Assembly (NCBI GenBank): GCA_947175325.1
Contig: CAMWME010000004.1
Location: 62,001 to 126,000, forward strand
DNA length: 64,000 bases
DNA from: an uncultured Clostridia bacterium
Lineage (GTDB): Bacteria > Bacillota > Clostridia > Christensenellales > Borkfalkiaceae
Reading direction: 5' to 3'
Positions 31,298-41,185 of this stretch are shown one piece after another. Within the stretch, counting starts at the first letter, position 1; the number at the start of each line of letters is the position of its first letter. The position numbers were made by a program, and so were the translations under genes. The notes under the pieces are model-generated. The model had not been told where the DNA came from and made no database searches. It saw nothing but the letters and a program-made list of their open reading frames with translations.

Positions 31298-34200
31298 TTA
31301 TTTTAAAATATCGGACAGAGTTTTCATTAGTTTTGCTAAGTCTATCGGTTTAGCCGCAAAGCCGTCCATTCCGGCGTCCATTGCCGCCTTCTTGTCCTCC
31401 TCGAAGGCGTTCGCCGTCATCGCCACTATGGGGGTTGCCGCCTTTGCGGTATCGTCCAGCGCGCGGATTGCCTTAGTTGCCTCGTAGCCGTTCATAATAG
31501 GCATCTGCACGTCCATAAGGATTAAATCGTAAGTGCCGGCGGGCATTTCCTTTATGCGCTCCACAGCTACGCTTCCGTCGTCCGCCGTATCAACGGTGAA
31601 ACCGACGTCCTCCAAAATTTCCCGTGCAATCTCTTGGTTGAGCTCGTTATCTTCCACCAAAAGAAGCTTTTTACCGTCAAAGCGCGCGGATTTATTCTTG
31701 TCGTCTGCGCCATCTTGCTCCGTTTGAAGCGACTTAGGCGCACTGTCGGCAACGCGGAAACAAAACTTAACCGTGAACTCCGAGCCCTTGCCTATTTCGC
31801 TTTCCACGGTGATAGTGCCGCCCATTAAATCCACGAGGTTTTTGGTGATGGCAAGCCCGAGTCCCGTGCCTTGAATACCGCTTACGGTGGCAGTCTGCTC
31901 ACGCTCGAAGGGTTCGAAAACATGCTGTAAGAATTCGGGACTCATACCTATGCCGGTATCCTTGACCTTGAACTCGTAGGAGGCGTAGCCTTCACGCGCT
32001 TCCGCCGTCTGTACGACGCGCACGCCGACCGTGCCGCCCGCTTTGGTGTATTTCACGGCGTTGCTGATAATATTTAAAAGTACTTGGTTTAGGCGGAGCT
32101 TATCGCAAACTATTATCCCGTTCGTTACGCCCTTAGTATCGACGCTGAAATTGAGCTGCTTTGCCTTTACGTCGGCTTGGACTATGGTTTGCAAATCGCG
32201 CATAATTTCGGGAAGGCTGGTTTCCTTTTCGTCGATTTTGACCTTGCCGCTTTCGATTCTGCTCATATCAAGCACGTCGTTTATGAGGCTTAAAAGGTGA
32301 TTGCCCGAGGTCATAATTTTGCCAAGATAATCGCGCACTTGCTCCTTCTCGTCAAGGTGCTTTTCCGCCAAAGACGTAAAGCCGATAATGGCGTTCATGG
32401 GCGTGCGGATATCGTGGGACATGCTGTTTAGGAAAGTGGTCTTGGACTTGTTGGCGTATTGGGCTTGCGCCAGCGCCTCCGACAAAACGTTCTTCTGCTC
32501 TTGCTCTTTGCGGATTACCTCGTCAATGTTTCTAAAGCCCGCAAGGATAAAGCCGCGACCTTGCTCGCTATCGGCAATCCTTAGATACGTATATTGCAAG
32601 TGATGTATCTCGCCGCTATCCTCTATGCGGTAGCTGCCTTGATATTCGCCGTCTGCGTTCAGCTTATCTTTTACGTTATCCAAAGAAAGCGCACGCGACA
32701 GCTCTTCCCTATCGTCGGGGTGAACGCGGCTGCGGATATAATTTTCAAGAATAACGGCGTAGTTGTATTCCTCCGCCGAGCCCTTTTTGAGCCCCTCGGT
32801 AACGTAGCCCTCAAGCTTAATGATTTTTGCCGTGCCGCTTTCTTCGTCGACCGAATACACGTTAGCATAATCACGGCTAAGCGCCTCGACTATGGAAAGC
32901 TGTTCGCCCATTTTCTTGTTGGACTGCTCGGTTGTAAGAAGCAACTTCTTGTTCCACTGCCCGCGCAGATAGAGGAAAAGTATAACGAATACCACGACTG
33001 CGAACGCGACGACGATTGCAACTATAATTGCGGGGTTTGCCTTTATATACTGCCAAAAGCTTACGTCCTCTATCGAATACGAGGTGTACTTTGCGGCAAG
33101 CTGATTTAGCGCGTCGTCGGACATCTGATTGATACATTTGTTGAGTATGGTGACGAGTTCGTGGTCGGTTTCTTCGCTTATGTGCATGCTGAAGCTCGTG
33201 CTCATACCGTTCACGGAAGTGTAATACAAGGAATTTGTTTGGTCGTGATTTATAAACCACTGTGCGGTATAGGCGTAAACGTAAGCCGCGTCCGCCTCAT
33301 TATTAAGTACGGCGCGCATAGCCTCTTCACCGGTGGCGCAGCTTACGACGGTATATCCGTCTTGTTCAAGGACTTCCTTGAACTCTGAATCCGCCACTAC
33401 GACCTTCTTTATATCGCCTTTGTGGTCTTGCCTAGTAACCCTTGCCATTCTCGCCGTCATATAGCCGTTGGTTTTGAAGCAGCCTTTAACGACGTCCTCA
33501 ATAACGTCGTCATCGCCCGTGCTGTCAAGTACGACGTTTGCATCCGCGTCGGGCGCAACGAATTTGAAATTATCGGACAAGCCCGCAAGCTTCATAACCT
33601 CGGCAAAATAGTCGGGCATAATGCCTTTTAACTCGCCGTTCTCCGTATAGGAATAGGGTGCGCGGTCGCCGCTTGCCGTTACGGTGATTATCTTTTTTTC
33701 ATTCACTAAACTATTGATATACGCTTGCTCGCGCGCGCTGAACGACAGCTCGGAGGAATAACCGGGGCCGTAGTATTTATAAAACAGCGTGTTCTGCCAG
33801 TCGCCCTCGTCAATATCCATCTGTCTGATAGCGTCGTTGATTTTGGAAAGTATTTTTTTCGGGTCGCCCTTTTTTACTACGGCGTAAAAGTCGGCTTCCT
33901 CTAAAACGTCAAGCTCCTTTTCGTTCGTAGTCTTTCTTAAATTGCTGGAAAGTATTGCGTCAACCTCACCGCGGCGCAAAGCCTCCGCAAGCGCGTCGTC
34001 GTCGCCGTACATAAACGAGTTCCCGTTATCGTCTTCCGTAACGTAATCGAACTTGTCCTTGGCAAACTCTTTTAAAATTTCGTTTTGGCTGTTGCCCGTA
34101 AGCTGCCCCACGCGAAGCGCACCGTTTTCACCCTTGTACGTAGCGTAATCCCCGCGGACGAAACGCATTTCGTTACTGCGTATAGATAAAACCGTTTTCT

Positions 34201-34630
34201 TTCTGCCGATGGGCAAGGAAAAGTCGCACTCTTCTTCCCTTTCGGCGTTTCTGCTGACGGAGGTTACAACGTCGATTTTGTCGTTGTTGAGCATATCGAG
34301 TATAGTTTCCTCGTCGTCCACTTTGCTGTTCCAGTTCCAGCTCATATCGTACCCCGTGTATTGAAATTCGAGGTCGGAATATTTGGAAACGAGGTTTAAA
34401 AATTCTATGCCGTAGCCCGACAGTCTGCCGTTCTCGTCCTTATCGTGATAACCGGCGAACTTGAAAACGCACGCCTTTATAGGTGCGTTATCCGACTGTT
34501 CGCTATCAGCAAACGCCGTTGAATTTATAAAAACCAAATTGCATAAAAAAAATATCAAGCACGCTGTAAATGCCGATATTATTTTTATGCAAGTTTTAAA
34601 CCTTAATTTGAATTTTGAAACGTTCTGCAT
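31298..34630 (-). CDS. Hybrid histidine kinase with two periplasmic SBP_bac_3-like domains, PAS, HisKA, HATPase and receiver
   Basis: 1110 aa; signal/TM, two solute-binding modules, TM at ~KANPAIIVAIVVAFAVVVFVILFLYL, SMSHDIRTPMNAIIGFT, GTGLGLAITKNLVDLMGG, LLLVEDNELNQEIA...LILMDVQMPIMNG. Confidence 0.94.
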   Translation of the reverse strand: MQNVSKFKLRFKTCIKIISAFTACLIFFLCNLVFINSTAFADSEQSDNAPIKACVFKFAGYHDKDENGRLSGYGIEFLNLVSKYSDLEFQYTGYDMSWNWNSKVDDEETILDMLNNDKIDVVTSVSRNAEREEECDFSLPIGRKKTVLSIRSNEMRFVRGDYATYKGENGALRVGQLTGNSQNEILKEFAKDKFDYVTEDDNGNSFMYGDDDALAEALRRGEVDAILSSNLRKTTNEKELDVLEEADFYAVVKKGDPKKILSKINDAIRQMDIDEGDWQNTLFYKYYGPGYSSELSFSAREQAYINSLVNEKKIITVTASGDRAPYSYTENGELKGIMPDYFAEVMKLAGLSDNFKFVAPDADANVVLDSTGDDDVIEDVVKGCFKTNGYMTARMARVTRQDHKGDIKKVVVADSEFKEVLEQDGYTVVSCATGEEAMRAVLNNEADAAYVYAYTAQWFINHDQTNSLYYTSVNGMSTSFSMHISEETDHELVTILNKCINQMSDDALNQLAAKYTSYSIEDVSFWQYIKANPAIIVAIVVAFAVVVFVILFLYLRGQWNKKLLLTTEQSNKKMGEQLSIVEALSRDYANVYSVDEESGTAKIIKLEGYVTEGLKKGSAEEYNYAVILENYIRSRVHPDDREELSRALSLDNVKDKLNADGEYQGSYRIEDSGEIHHLQYTYLRIADSEQGRGFILAGFRNIDEVIRKEQEQKNVLSEALAQAQYANKSKTTFLNSMSHDIRTPMNAIIGFTSLAEKHLDEKEQVRDYLGKIMTSGNHLLSLINDVLDMSRIESGKVKIDEKETSLPEIMRDLQTIVQADVKAKQLNFSVDTKGVTNGIIVCDKLRLNQVLLNIISNAVKYTKAGGTVGVRVVQTAEAREGYASYEFKVKDTGIGMSPEFLQHVFEPFEREQTATVSGIQGTGLGLAITKNLVDLMGGTITVESEIGKGSEFTVKFCFRVADSAPKSLQTEQDGADDKNKSARFDGKKLLLVEDNELNQEIAREILEDVGFTVDTADDGSVAVERIKEMPAGTYDLILMDVQMPIMNGYEATKAIRALDDTAKAATPIVAMTANAFEEDKKAAMDAGMDGFAAKPIDLAKLMKTLSDILK

Positions 34631-34654
34631 ACCACGTCTCCTCGTCCTATTCGT

Positions 34655-34999
34655 TTAATCTAAATCGGCAATGCCGTCTACCGTTAAGCGATAAACGCTC
34701 TCCAAATCGGGCATAAGCGCGGCCACGTCAAGGCTGCCGCCCCTTAAAACCTCCGTAACTGCGGAAGCTTTTTCGTACAGTGCGGTAAACCCGAGGTTCT
34801 GCGCGACCCCTTTAAGCGTATGCGCGGCGCGGAACGCCTCCTCTTGCGAGCCGCGGACAAGCGCGTCTTTTAAAGCGTTGAAGCTGTCGTCCGCGGGGAA
34901 TTTACGCACGAAACGAAGTATGCGCTCCTCCGTCATTAAACGGCTTATAGTATCGGCGTAATTGCCGCCGATTTTCTCGTAAAACTTTTCCAAAGTCAT
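34655..34999 (-). CDS. HPt domain phosphotransfer protein
   Basis: 114 aa; AFRAAHTLKGVAQNLGFTALYEKASAVTEVLR. Confidence 0.93.
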   Translation of the reverse strand: MTLEKFYEKIGGNYADTISRLMTEERILRFVRKFPADDSFNALKDALVRGSQEEAFRAAHTLKGVAQNLGFTALYEKASAVTEVLRGGSLDVAALMPDLESVYRLTVDGIADLD

Positions 35000-35026
35000 A
35001 TCGTATCCTCTTTATAAGTTCGCGCC

Positions 35027-36538
35027 TTAGTCCAAGGTGTAAATTTTGCCTATTGCGCTTTGGAACTCGTCCTCGTCCGATTGGGCGCTTTTACCGTACA
35101 GCGCCATAACAGCTATGCGGCAGTTGCAAGGCTTGCCTTGAATTTTAACAGTGCAGTCCAAACTTGCCTCGGGCTTTTCACTCGTTGCCGAGGCAATCAA
35201 ACCAAACAGCTTTTTCAGCGTTTCTTCGCCGAAACAAGCAATAGCCTTCGCGTCGTTTGCGGGGTCGGTTACGGTATCGCCCAAACCGAGCTTTTCGCCG
35301 CCGTCGCCCACGAAGGAAATCATGGCGGGGTCGCGGTAAGCTTCGAAAACGATTTCGCGGGAACCGGCCGCTATGAACTGATATTTCTCGCGCTCGCGCT
35401 CCAAAAGTTCCAGCGTGCGCTGTGATACGCGTATCCCGCTGTTGGAGATAGCTTCGCGCGTGATGCGTTCCAAGTCTTTACGGCTGTTCACGCTTAAAGA
35501 CCTCTCGCGCAAGGCGGCACGGATTCTGTCCGCGGAAAATTGAAGAGCTTTTAAAAGAACGGGATTGAATGCGCCGCATTCGCCGCGTACAATCTTCTCG
35601 ATTGCAATATCGTGATGAACTTCTTTACGGTACGTCAGCTCGTCGTACACGTCGGCAATCGCAACGACTTGCGCGGAAATTGGAATATCGTCCCCCTTCA
35701 ATCCGTCGGGATAGCCGCTTCCGTCGTAACGTTCGTGGTGATAACGGCAGACTTCCCGCGCAACGCGAAGCAACGGCTCGTTCTGATGGAAAGGAATTTC
35801 TTTCAACATCTGCTCGCCGTACTCGACGTGCTTTTTAAGCAAAGCAAGCTCTTTGGGCGTGAGCTTGTCGCGCTTATTCAATATGTCGGCGTCCACCGCG
35901 ATTTTTCCTATATCGTGCAGCGAGGACGCAGTGACTATAAGGGAAATTTCCTTCGGCGTCAGCGGATACTTATCGGTCATCTTCAAAAGATTTTGCAGCA
36001 ATATCTCCGTCACGGTATGTACGTGGAAAACGTGCAAACCGCTTTCACCGTTTCTGAATTCCAAGACGTGGCTTAAAATATTTATGAGAAGCGACTGCTC
36101 CTTCTGCGTTTCGTAAATCTGTTCTTCCACGACCCCTATAAGGTTTTTCTGTTGGGAATGAAGCATAATCGCGTTCTGCACGCGGCGGTGTACGACCGCC
36201 ACGTCGAAGGGGCGTTGAATATAGTCGGTTGCGCCGAGCTCGTAGGCTCTTCCGATATACGAAGCCGAGCTCTCTGCGGAAATCATAATGACGGGGATAT
36301 TCTGAATCCACTTATAGCTGTTCATCACAGCCAAAACTTCCAGACCGTCCATTTTCGGCATAACGATATCGAGAAGCACGAGAGAAATCTCCACGCTGTA
36401 GCTGCGGAGTACGTTTACCGCTTGTATACCGTCGCGCGCTTCCATAATTTCGAACTCGTCGCCGAGCATATCGGCAAGAATTTCGCGGTTCATTTCCGAA
36501 TCGTCTACGATTAAAATTTTCTGCTTTCTTTCGTTCAT
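35027..36538 (-). CDS. Response regulator with HD-GYP domain and C-terminal PAS-like region
   Basis: 503 aa; ILIVDDSEMNREIL...LVLLDIVMPKMDG; HDIGKIAVD ... HHERYDGSGYPDGLKGDDIPISAQVVAIADVYDELT. Confidence 0.94.
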   Translation of the reverse strand: MNERKQKILIVDDSEMNREILADMLGDEFEIMEARDGIQAVNVLRSYSVEISLVLLDIVMPKMDGLEVLAVMNSYKWIQNIPVIMISAESSASYIGRAYELGATDYIQRPFDVAVVHRRVQNAIMLHSQQKNLIGVVEEQIYETQKEQSLLINILSHVLEFRNGESGLHVFHVHTVTEILLQNLLKMTDKYPLTPKEISLIVTASSLHDIGKIAVDADILNKRDKLTPKELALLKKHVEYGEQMLKEIPFHQNEPLLRVAREVCRYHHERYDGSGYPDGLKGDDIPISAQVVAIADVYDELTYRKEVHHDIAIEKIVRGECGAFNPVLLKALQFSADRIRAALRERSLSVNSRKDLERITREAISNSGIRVSQRTLELLEREREKYQFIAAGSREIVFEAYRDPAMISFVGDGGEKLGLGDTVTDPANDAKAIACFGEETLKKLFGLIASATSEKPEASLDCTVKIQGKPCNCRIAVMALYGKSAQSDEDEFQSAIGKIYTLD

Positions 36539-36703
36539 GCCATACCCCGTCTTTCGTATAAACCGAATATAATAATTTTCACTTACAATTATATAATATA
36601 ATTAATCAAATATATCATATCACTTATTGGGCGAAAAATCCATAGTATCCCGCAAAAAAGTTTTCGGAAATTTTAGGATAAATAGGATATTGTCGGAAAA
36701 AAG

Positions 36704-36734
36704 AAAACCGGATAGCACGTTGCTCTCCGGTTTT
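36704..36734. terminator. Terminator downstream of M60-like gene
   Basis: AAAACCGGATAGC-acgtt-GCTCTCCGGTTTT. Confidence 0.8.
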
Positions 36735-36754
36735 TTAAGTTGTAATGATTAATT

Positions 36755-39700
36755 TTATTCTTCGGTGTCTTCTTCCGCGGCGGAATTTTTACGCTTTATT
36801 ACGATAATTACCGCAGCGCCTATACCGGCTACCACCAAGAATACGACTATAATGATAACGACTGCGACCCATGCTTGGGAACCGTTGCCGTTTCCTTCGG
36901 AAGGGTTTTGTAAGCTGCCGCTGCCGTTTACGTCCGAAGCGTCCTTGAACACCGCCTTTATGACGGTATCGCCCGTTACGGGAACTGCGTCGCCTACGTT
37001 GTACGCTACCCCGTCGATTTCCCAGTGCGAGAACTCTTTCCCCTCGGGTGCAGCGCACTCCTCCAAGATTAACGAAGAAGAATATTCGTGCCAAGATACG
37101 GTCTGCACGTCATTACCTTCTAAGGTAACCTTATAAAGTTTTACTAAATCCGCTACGATTTCCGTATTCCCCGTTATCGTAACGCCGGCGGCGGGCGCAT
37201 ACCAGTTCTCGCCTACCGTCCACCCCGTAATTTTGTACTGCTCCGATTCACTGTCAACGGGAAGATAGAAATTTGTGTCGGGTATGACGTAGTAAGTTTT
37301 AACAGTGTCTGCGTCGTATTTCAAAGTTACGACGTACTTCGTTCCGATTTCCGCAGTAAAAGTACAGTTGCCGTCAATTTTCACAGTTTCACCAGCGGAG
37401 TAGGATTTACCGTTCGACGTCCATACGGAGATATATTTATCTTCGCCGAGGTCTTCCGCCGTTTCGGGCAAAACGAAATCTCCGAGAATAACCGTCTGCG
37501 TAACGGTGGTTCCGTTCACGTTAAGGGTAACCGTAGCCGTATTAGGCTTAACCATAACGGCTTTATTGTTGTTGCCGAGATATGCGACGGACCACATTAC
37601 GTTTAAGCCTTTTACAAATTCCTCGGTAAACGTCAGATTTCCGCTTGCCGTCAAAATCACCGTTCCCTCGGTGGAGGAAATAGGACGGAAAGCTACGTTT
37701 GAAAAATCGGGGAATGCCATGCTTATATAAAGCGTGCCTTCGTTTTTGAAAATTTGACCCGCTATCTGTGCCGCCTTTTCGCCGCCGAAGAGTGTCAGCA
37801 TTCCGTTGTCGAGGTAGATAGCGCTTCCCCAGTTTGCGGTATTGTCGGTGATTACACCGCCCTCTATGGACACCGCCCTCGAGCTGTTGCCGCACGCCAT
37901 ATAGATTGCGCCGCCTCTGGTAGTTGCCGCGTTGTTCGTCATAGTAACGTTTATCAACGTTGTTTTACCGTCAAGGGTAAGTGCGCCGCCGAATTTGCTT
38001 GCAACGTTATTACTTAACGTACAGTCGGTTAGCGTAATTACACCGCCGCTGAAATTTGCAATTGCACCGCCGTTCTGCGACGTGCTGTTGTTTTTCATAG
38101 TAACGTTTACGAACGTTGAGTTGCCCGTGTTATACACCGCGCCGCCGTGGTCGGTATTAATATTGTTGCAAAGCTCGGCGTTATAAACGCATAGCGTGCC
38201 GCCGTTTATTCTGATTAGCGCGCCGTTCTGCGAGAATGAATTTCCGTCAAGAACGAGCTTTGCGCCGTTGCGGTCACCTAGCGTCAACTCTACCCCGCCC
38301 GCCACGGTAAACAATGCGCCTACGGCACTTTTAGATACGGTTACGCTTCCATTAACCGAGGGGTCGGGAAGTATCGTCAAATTCTTGTTTATCGTAATAG
38401 CTACTTCGTACGAGTTATCGCAGACGTAAATAGTAGCGTTTGCACTTGCCGCCGCAACGGCTTCGGATATCGCGTTGTAATACGTCTCCCCTATTCTGCA
38501 CACGTTGGTTTGTCTTATATCATTAAAAGACTTAGCCGTGCTTTCGGTAGTGCAGCTTAACAATCTGTCGTACGCGCGGATTTTATATTGGGGAACGTAG
38601 CCGTCCGCGTAATTCTTGGTATCGGTAAAGCTTCTTGCATAGGTAAAACCGATAACGTACCAATTACCGTTTCTGTATTCCATTATTTCGTAGCCGAGGT
38701 GCGCGTCGACGTTATTGGGCTGAGGCAAATACAAAACGTAACCCGCGGAAGTTTTGTTTGCACTGACGATTTCAACCTTGCTTGACGAATCGTAGCAAAC
38801 GTCGCTATTCATATCGAAGAAGTATTGGTTTGCGTCCAAATACCAAAGTTTTATCTTTTCGTCTTTGATGACGCCGTCCTCTATTGCCTGTTTAACGAGC
38901 TTTTTATAGGCGTTCGTAGTCGCATCGAGTCTAAACGCGCCGCTGCTGCTGAAAGAGAAGCTGCAACGCTCGAAATAATATCCGAGGTCTACGCCCGTTG
39001 CAAGCGATGAGAAATAGGCCATGCGCTCGTCTTGGGTAAGGTTGCCGTCTGCTGCGGTTACGCCCGCCGCGGTACGGGCAGCCGCTTCGTTGAAGTAGCG
39101 GTAATTATTATCCAGCTTGCCCCAATAACCGTGGAAGTAGCTTTCTATGTTCCACCAAATCTGATAAACCTCTCTGTTTCTGTTAAACAGACCGAAGTCA
39201 AGCGCCGTTTCGTCGGGTGTCAGATTATTCGTTATCCAGTCGTTTTGGTTTCTCGAAACGCTTTTCGAGAAATACGCCAGCTCGAATTTCGACCACATAT
39301 TATTCGTGGTTTCGCTTATCTCGCGCGGGGTACAGTCAAGCGAGTGTCCTATTTCGTGCGCGACGCCCCAACCGGGAGTGCCGAAGCTCGTCATCGAGTC
39401 CTCGCCGAAGGATATAAAGCCTATATGCTCGCCGTAGGCAAACGCGCCCGCGCCGCCCCAAGGCTGAACCTTGCGGAAGTTTTGGTACAGATGCAGATTT
39501 TTCTCGTTATAATGTTCCCCGTTAGGGTCCATCGTAATGCCGTCGAATTCCAAGAAAGCCGTTAAATAATTGTCCCAACCTTCGGCGTTTTTCTGCGGGC
39601 TTATATTGCGGTTGATAAAATCGTTATAAGCGCGCGTCGCACTTGCGGTATGCAAGAAGTGGTCGCCCACGAGCTCAACGACGTCGTTAAGCCCTTCCGC

Positions 39701-40975
39701 ATTCATTTTATTGCGGTACGAGGTCAACTCGTCGCGGAAAGTAGTTTCGTCGCCGCCCTTACGGAATACGGGATAGGTATAACCGCCCTCGATATAAACC
39801 TTTACATTTGAAGACTGCTGCGAAGGTTCGTAAGCGTTGACTATATGTATAGGACCTCCCGGCGTTACCGCTTGGGAATAGTTGCCGGTTACGAAGTTGG
39901 GGAAGGTTATAACGTTTTTGCCTCTCGACAAATTAAAAGTACTGTACCAGCTTCTCCAATCTCCGTGAACTTGGGTGCATACGACCGACGGCAGCGGGTC
40001 ACCCGCCGGCGCGTCTACGTAAACGGTTATCGTCTGACCGGTAAGTCCCGCAACGCCGGTGACTTGACGGTTAATTCCGAATTGTGACAATTTAAGCGTA
40101 TTGCCCGCATACGAACGGAGGTTACCGTACTGCGTTATTACGTTCTCTGCGTTCTCGTCGGTGGAAAATTCACGACGGACGTCCTTTTTTAAGTGTCCGT
40201 CCATAATTGCGTCCGCTCTGTCAAGCAAGGGCTTTAACGCGCTTTCGTAGCTGATTAAACCGCTTACGCCTTGGCGTATTTCGTCTAAGCTTGAACCGTA
40301 TTCTTCTTTAACGCTAAGCTGAGCGTAGTCCTCGAACAAATCCAAAACTTTATTTGCGCTGGGATTGTCGGGCTGCAAAAACTGAATTTCTTTTGCGGTC
40401 GCCGTCCAGTTGTGCATCGTATTGACTTTTCTGAATTCGAATTTTACTTGCGTAACCGTTACGGCTTCTTGTAAAGTGAATAATACTCTGTCGTTCGTGG
40501 CGTTGCTGTTGCAAGTGCCGTAAAGCGAAAGCTCGCCGCCGTTTGCCGTGTAGATATTAAGCGTAATCGGATAGCCGTGTCCCAAGCGCTCGCTTGACGC
40601 AGCGTAAATGATGCTTTCGATTGTAACGGGCTGACTGAACGTTACCGTAATCGCGTTTAAAAACGCGGGATTGTTAGAGTTTTGACCGTTGTTCTCCCTA
40701 CCCGTCGCCCAAAACGTGTTCCAATTTCCGTCAAACGCATTCGAAAGAGGCTTGCCGTTTGCCTCTCCGCCGGCTGACTCGTAGGTCATCATATCCGTCG
40801 GCACCTTATATACAGAAAGGTAGTCCGCGTTCAGATACTTGCCCGAAGCGGTTGCGAAAGTGATATTCCCCGTATCCGCGGACGCGGTGATTGAGGGAAC
40901 GACCGCCCAAATTGCGGCGCCGAGAAAGAGCGCCGATAAAAGTATAATAAGCCAATATTTGAATTTTAATTTCAT
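36755..40975 (-). CDS. Large surface protein: discoidin-like, M60-like (enhancin) metallopeptidase, beta-helix and InlB-like repeats, C-terminal TM anchor
   Basis: 1406 aa; signal peptide; ALSNAFDGNWNTFWATG discoidin-like; HEIGHSLDCTPREISETTNNMWSKFE gluzincin motif; GGAVYNTGNSTFVNVTMKNNSTSQNGGAI repeats; VAVVIIIVVFLVVAGIGAAVIIVIKRK. Confidence 0.88.
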   Translation of the reverse strand: MKLKFKYWLIILLSALFLGAAIWAVVPSITASADTGNITFATASGKYLNADYLSVYKVPTDMMTYESAGGEANGKPLSNAFDGNWNTFWATGRENNGQNSNNPAFLNAITVTFSQPVTIESIIYAASSERLGHGYPITLNIYTANGGELSLYGTCNSNATNDRVLFTLQEAVTVTQVKFEFRKVNTMHNWTATAKEIQFLQPDNPSANKVLDLFEDYAQLSVKEEYGSSLDEIRQGVSGLISYESALKPLLDRADAIMDGHLKKDVRREFSTDENAENVITQYGNLRSYAGNTLKLSQFGINRQVTGVAGLTGQTITVYVDAPAGDPLPSVVCTQVHGDWRSWYSTFNLSRGKNVITFPNFVTGNYSQAVTPGGPIHIVNAYEPSQQSSNVKVYIEGGYTYPVFRKGGDETTFRDELTSYRNKMNAEGLNDVVELVGDHFLHTASATRAYNDFINRNISPQKNAEGWDNYLTAFLEFDGITMDPNGEHYNEKNLHLYQNFRKVQPWGGAGAFAYGEHIGFISFGEDSMTSFGTPGWGVAHEIGHSLDCTPREISETTNNMWSKFELAYFSKSVSRNQNDWITNNLTPDETALDFGLFNRNREVYQIWWNIESYFHGYWGKLDNNYRYFNEAAARTAAGVTAADGNLTQDERMAYFSSLATGVDLGYYFERCSFSFSSSGAFRLDATTNAYKKLVKQAIEDGVIKDEKIKLWYLDANQYFFDMNSDVCYDSSSKVEIVSANKTSAGYVLYLPQPNNVDAHLGYEIMEYRNGNWYVIGFTYARSFTDTKNYADGYVPQYKIRAYDRLLSCTTESTAKSFNDIRQTNVCRIGETYYNAISEAVAAASANATIYVCDNSYEVAITINKNLTILPDPSVNGSVTVSKSAVGALFTVAGGVELTLGDRNGAKLVLDGNSFSQNGALIRINGGTLCVYNAELCNNINTDHGGAVYNTGNSTFVNVTMKNNSTSQNGGAIANFSGGVITLTDCTLSNNVASKFGGALTLDGKTTLINVTMTNNAATTRGGAIYMACGNSSRAVSIEGGVITDNTANWGSAIYLDNGMLTLFGGEKAAQIAGQIFKNEGTLYISMAFPDFSNVAFRPISSTEGTVILTASGNLTFTEEFVKGLNVMWSVAYLGNNNKAVMVKPNTATVTLNVNGTTVTQTVILGDFVLPETAEDLGEDKYISVWTSNGKSYSAGETVKIDGNCTFTAEIGTKYVVTLKYDADTVKTYYVIPDTNFYLPVDSESEQYKITGWTVGENWYAPAAGVTITGNTEIVADLVKLYKVTLEGNDVQTVSWHEYSSSLILEECAAPEGKEFSHWEIDGVAYNVGDAVPVTGDTVIKAVFKDASDVNGSGSLQNPSEGNGNGSQAWVAVVIIIVVFLVVAGIGAAVIIVIKRKNSAAEEDTEE

Positions 40976-41148
40976 AACACTCCGTTTAACCTTTTAAAAG
41001 GAATAACTACAATTAAATTATAAAAAACAAGATTAATTATGTCAATAACTTTTTGCAATCCGACGATATCCGTTACAATCAAAAAAGCGCGTATTTAGTC
41101 GTACGTGTCAGATGACCTACTGATAAAAAACAACTAATTTTTTTGCAC

Positions 41149-41177
41149 TTGACGATAGATGCTGAATAATTTATAAT
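41149..41177 (+). promoter_or_regulatory. Promoter upstream of APH-like gene
   Basis: TTGACG - 17 bp - TATAAT. Confidence 0.65.
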
Positions 41178-41185
41178 AAATCTTA

